Origin: JBCAWW01 sp039024315 | Lineage (GTDB): Bacteria > Bacteroidota > Bacteroidia > J057 | DNA: 46,844 nucleotides | NCBI GenBank assembly: GCA_039024315.1 | Contig: JBCCQN010000039.1 | Coordinates: 1 to 46,844, forward strand | Direction of reading: 5' to 3' | Part shown: positions 44,105 through 46,844 of the stretch, in pieces | Layout of the letters: every line of letters begins with the position of its first letter | How positions within the stretch are numbered: the first letter of the stretch is position 1 | The notes under the pieces: model-generated | Seen by the model: only the letters and a program-made list of their open reading frames with translations | Databases searched by the model: none | Told to the model about the DNA's origin: nothing | Translations under genes and position numbers: made by a program

Positions 44105-45568
44105 ATGAAGACCCTAACTGCTGCAAGTGTATTGGCGATCATACTCCTAAGCGTAATGGCTTGGAGGCCTTTAGAAAAAGAGGAGTCCCAGATGGTTACT
44201 CCTGCGGAGAACGCTCAGTCTGATTGGACGATGCTATTTAACGGCAAAGATTTTACGGGTTGGAAACAACTCAATGGTGAAGCCAAATACACCGTCGAAA
44301 ATGGTGAAATCGTTGGTACTACCGTCTCTAACACCCCAAATAGCTTCATGGCTACGGAAAAATTGTACGGTGATTTCATCCTCGAATTGGACTTCAAAGT
44401 GGACCCAGCGATGAATTCGGGGATCCAAATTCGTTCTAATAGCCTTCCAGAATATCGAGACGGTAGAGTGCATGGTTACCAGATGGAAATTGATCCTTCG
44501 CCACGGGCTTGGACAGGCGGCATCTACGATGAAGCGAGACGTGGCTGGTTATACCCCCTAGAGCAAAATCCCCCTGCTCGCAAAGCTTTCCGACAAAATC
44601 AATGGAATCACTACCGAGTAGAATGTATTGGTAACTCTATCCGTACTTGGGTTAATGGCATTCCTTGCACTGATTTGATAGATGCAGAAACTGCTGAAGG
44701 TTTTATTGCCTTACAGGTACATAGCATCGGTAAAAACGATACTCCTGGCAAGCAAATCCGCTGGAAAAACATCAAAATCAAGACTTCGAATCTCGTACCA
44801 AGTCCTTACACTGGTATCCCAGTAGTCAATACGATTCCCAATTATCTTTCCCCTCAAGAACGAGCCATGGGCTGGGAAATGTTGTTTGATGGTCATAGCA
44901 CTAATGGTTGGCGCGGCGTTTATAAAGAAGCGTTCCCCGATCAGGGATGGAAAGTAGAAAATGGCGAGCTAGTCGTCCTCAAATCTGATGGAGGCGAATC
45001 AACCAATGGAGGGGACATCGTTACGCAGGAGGAGTACGATCTCTTTGAGTTTAGCCTAGAGTTCAAACTGACCGAAGGCGCCAATAGCGGTATCAAATAT
45101 TTTATCACCGAACAATACAAAGACGGTAAAGGCGGAGGTTCTGCAATCGGTCTAGAATATCAAATCTTGGATGATGAAAAGCACCCAGATGCCAAAAAAG
45201 GGGCCGGTGGCAATCGTACGGTCGCTTCCCTTTACGATCTCATTCCTGCTCATGCTAGCAAGCCAGTCAAGAAAATTGGCGAGTGGAATCATGCTCGAAT
45301 CATCGTCCGCAAGAGTCGCACCCACGAATGGCCCAATCACAGAGATGGCTACCAAGCGTTCCGCGGAGCGGAAGTAGAGCACTGGCTCAACTACCGCAAA
45401 GTCTTGGAGTATAATCGCGGAGATCAGATGTTTGATGCTCTAGTCGAACGCTCAAAATATAAAGATTGGGAAGGTTTTGGTCATTGGCAGAGTGGGCATA
45501 TCCTCCTGCAAGATCATGGCGATGAAGTGCGTTACCGCTCAATTAAGGTCAGAAGATTAAGTGAATAA
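44105..45568 (+). CDS. Exported protein with two tandem DUF1080 (3-keto-disaccharide hydrolase) domains
   Basis: A 487-residue protein with an N-terminal signal or anchor ('LTAASVLAIILLSVMAW'). Two domains of the DUF1080 family follow, about 42-232 ('WTMLFNGKDFTGWKQLNGEA', 'DFILELDFKVDPAMNSGIQIRS') and about 257-486 ('WEMLFDGHSTNGWRGVYK', 'LFEFSLEFKLTEGANSGIKY'). The family has a laminin-G/concanavalin-like fold, and some members hydrolyse 3-keto-glycosides. Second-domain residues near 'HARIIVRKSRTHEWPNHRDG' seem to carry an insertion of about 20 residues before 'VEHWLNYRKVLEYNRGD'. It begins 3 nt after uxuA, which links it to uronate supply. The substrate is unknown. Confidence 0.87.
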   Translation: MKTLTAASVLAIILLSVMAWRPLEKEESQMVTPAENAQSDWTMLFNGKDFTGWKQLNGEAKYTVENGEIVGTTVSNTPNSFMATEKLYGDFILELDFKVDPAMNSGIQIRSNSLPEYRDGRVHGYQMEIDPSPRAWTGGIYDEARRGWLYPLEQNPPARKAFRQNQWNHYRVECIGNSIRTWVNGIPCTDLIDAETAEGFIALQVHSIGKNDTPGKQIRWKNIKIKTSNLVPSPYTGIPVVNTIPNYLSPQERAMGWEMLFDGHSTNGWRGVYKEAFPDQGWKVENGELVVLKSDGGESTNGGDIVTQEEYDLFEFSLEFKLTEGANSGIKYFITEQYKDGKGGGSAIGLEYQILDDEKHPDAKKGAGGNRTVASLYDLIPAHASKPVKKIGEWNHARIIVRKSRTHEWPNHRDGYQAFRGAEVEHWLNYRKVLEYNRGDQMFDALVERSKYKDWEGFGHWQSGHILLQDHGDEVRYRSIKVRRLSE

Positions 45569-45657
45569 GCTTCTTATAATCTTATCTACAACCATCAAAA
45601 AACTTACTCAAAGCCTTAGTCAAACACCTTAAGTCCCTAAGGATTAAACATTTAAAA

Positions 45658-46692
45658 ATGAAACCAGTAGTATGTTTTGGAGAGATCATGATGCGTCTCT
45701 CTACCCCTCGCTTTGAGCGTTTTATTCAAGCCAGCCAGTTTGATGTCATCTATGGCGGCGGTGAATCAAACGTTGCCGTATCCCTTGCCAATTACGGTAT
45801 TCCTGCCAAATTTGTCAGTCGCTTACCCGAAAATGACTTGGGTAAATGTGCCCAGGCTTTTCTCCGGAAGTTTGGGGTTGATACTTCTGAATTAATTTGG
45901 GGGGGAGAGCGATTAGGGATTTACTTCCTTGAAAGTGGTGCTGTCAGTCGGGGGAGTAAGGTAGTATATGATCGTGCTCACTCCTCTCTTTCCACGATCC
46001 AAAAAGGTATGGTAGATTGGGAAACCGTATTAGCTGACGCTGGCTGGTTTCACTGGACGGGCATTACACCAGCGGTCTCTCAAGGGGCTGCAGATGCTTG
46101 CTTAGAAGCCATTCAAGTAGCCAATCGTTTAGGAATTCCCGTTTCAACCGACCTCAATTTCCGTAAAAACCTTTGGAAATATGGCAAGCAGGCCGGAGAA
46201 GTGATGGAAGATTTAGTCGCGGGTTGTGATGTGATCCTTGGCAATGAAGAGGATGCCGAAAAGGTTTTTGGGATTCATCCAGAAGGGGTCGATGTTACGC
46301 AAGGACATGTGGAAGCAGAAGCCTACGAATCAGTTGCGACTCAGCTTATGGCCAAATTCCCAAGGGCCAAGAAGATCATCATTACCTTGCGTGGTTCTAT
46401 TTCGGCTTCCCACAACTCATGGTCGGGCGTCCTTTGGGATGGCAAAAAACTATTTACCGCACCCACTTATCAGATCACTCATATTGTGGATCGTGTGGGC
46501 GGTGGTGATAGTTTTATGGGAGGTCTGATCTATGGCTTGCTAACTTGGCCAGATGATCACCAACAAGCCCTAAACTATGCGGTAGCTGCTTCCTGCTTGA
46601 AACACACCATCCATGGAGATTTCAACTTAGTCAGCGTAGCTGAGGTAGAAAAGTTGATGAGTGGGGATGCGAGTGGTCGGGTGAGCCGCTAG
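45658..46692 (+). CDS. kdgK: 2-keto-3-deoxygluconate kinase (PfkB family)
   Basis: A 344-residue PfkB-type sugar kinase. 'VVCFGEIMMRLSTP' is the N-terminal motif of the KDG-kinase group, 'GGGESNVAVSLANYG' is the first PfkB signature, and 'DRVGGGDSFMGGLIYG' is the second, giving the catalytic base D284. The enzyme phosphorylates 2-keto-3-deoxygluconate made by UxuA to give KDPG. It lies 89 nt after the DUF1080 gene and 39 nt before the aldolase gene, which confirms the assignment by context. It is cytoplasmic. Confidence 0.93.
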   Translation: MKPVVCFGEIMMRLSTPRFERFIQASQFDVIYGGGESNVAVSLANYGIPAKFVSRLPENDLGKCAQAFLRKFGVDTSELIWGGERLGIYFLESGAVSRGSKVVYDRAHSSLSTIQKGMVDWETVLADAGWFHWTGITPAVSQGAADACLEAIQVANRLGIPVSTDLNFRKNLWKYGKQAGEVMEDLVAGCDVILGNEEDAEKVFGIHPEGVDVTQGHVEAEAYESVATQLMAKFPRAKKIIITLRGSISASHNSWSGVLWDGKKLFTAPTYQITHIVDRVGGGDSFMGGLIYGLLTWPDDHQQALNYAVAASCLKHTIHGDFNLVSVAEVEKLMSGDASGRVSR

Positions 46693-46693
46693 T

Positions 46694-46713
46694 CGCGGAA
46701 CGCTTATCTTTAG
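46694..46713 (+). repeat. Copy of the short dispersed motif between kdgK and eda
   Basis: CGCGGAACGCTTATCTTTAG; the last 17 bases are identical to 15140-15156 in truC. The inner TATCTTTA resembles a Bacteroidota -7 box (TAnnTTTG) and lies 20 nt before the aldolase ATG, but no -33 TTG precedes it at the right distance. Confidence 0.6.
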
Positions 46714-46731
46714 CTTTAGAACAAATTTGAT

Positions 46732-46844
46732 ATGCCAAAATTTTCAAGAATAGAAGTCGCGAGTGAGTTGTATCGCAGCGGCATGATGCCCTTGTTTTAT
46801 CATCCAGATTTAGAGACTTGCAAAGCCATTGTGCATGCGTGCTA
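46732..46844 (+). CDS. eda: KDPG/KHG aldolase, N-terminal part (cut by window end)
   Basis: The frame from ATG 46732 stays open to the window end (37 full codons). 'RIEVASELYRSGMMPLFYHP' followed by 'DLETCKAIVHAC' matches the start of Bacteroidota bifunctional 2-keto-4-hydroxyglutarate/KDPG aldolases, which split KDPG into pyruvate and glyceraldehyde-3-phosphate. Position directly after kdgK supports this as the last step of the pathway. The catalytic lysine lies beyond the window. Confidence 0.82.
   Translation, partial: MPKFSRIEVASELYRSGMMPLFYHPDLETCKAIVHAC

Noticed and set aside
1..46844. tRNA, rRNA, CRISPR or phage/transposon genes
   Set aside because: I looked for T-loop-like sequence, regularly spaced repeats, and transposase, integrase or Cas-like proteins and found none; the dispersed repeats do not have CRISPR spacing.

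Overview
The window looks like a chromosomal segment from a member of the Bacteroidota, most like the Saprospiria (Saprospiraceae/Lewinella-type), at roughly 45% G+C by eye. The evidence is the protein content: three secreted proteins with type IX secretion (T9SS) C-terminal sorting domains, the gliding protein GldG, two TonB-dependent receptors carrying carboxypeptidase-regulatory-like domains, a secreted GHL10 glycosidase, a CPXCG zinc-ribbon protein and the small Bacteroidota protein usually misnamed 'ABC transporter ATPase'. At least one good Bacteroidota promoter (TTG, 20 nt, TATCTTTG) lies ahead of the biotin carboxylase gene. I saw no rRNA, tRNA, CRISPR array, transposase or phage gene.

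Layout. 1-2.7 kb: 3' end of a propeller-like protein, then an MFS transporter and an outer-membrane protein. 2.9-9.4 kb: cell-surface block with a SprB/PKD adhesin, a GHL10 glycosidase and a TonB receptor with an STN domain. 9.45-15.7 kb: housekeeping and unknown genes (CPXCG protein, small membrane protein, 2-oxoglutarate/Fe(II)-type oxygenase, a 995-residue DUF2339 membrane protein, TruC-like pseudouridine synthase, DUF805). 15.75-19.2 kb: CotH-like kinase and a sulfatase with a HEAT-like tail. 19.2-27.1 kb: lysA, a PA14/T9SS protein, a DUF434 protein, biotin carboxylase and a TraB/GumN lipoprotein. 27.4-35.4 kb: second TonB receptor, an orphan gldG and a 1173-residue CUB/PKD adhesin. 35.4-40.7 kb: lspA, a three-gene envelope operon (TPR protein, unknown lipoprotein, SIMPL protein) and a MATE exporter. 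40.8 kb to the end: a LacI-type regulator divergent from a hexuronate-degradation operon (SDR reductase, mannonate dehydratase UxuA, double DUF1080 protein, KDG kinase, start of KDPG aldolase).

How the genes work together. The clearest pathway is the last operon: fructuronate to mannonate (SDR), to 2-keto-3-deoxygluconate (UxuA), to KDPG (KdgK), to pyruvate plus glyceraldehyde-3-phosphate (Eda). The DUF1080 protein is placed as an exported glycoside-releasing enzyme feeding it, and the LacI regulator probably acts through two operator-like direct repeats. The surface genes fit a gliding, polymer-degrading lifestyle.

The most unusual non-genic structure is a family of dispersed repeats. One is an intergenic element of about 100-118 bp with three copies plus a fragment; two copies carry a central palindrome with a compensatory change. 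The other is a short motif, consensus CCTGCGGRGAACGCTTATC, scattered through coding and intergenic DNA. It also occurs as inverted pairs, and its core forms a strong terminator stem, which resembles the organisation of DNA-uptake sequences. I did not find a convincing new defence or biosynthetic system.
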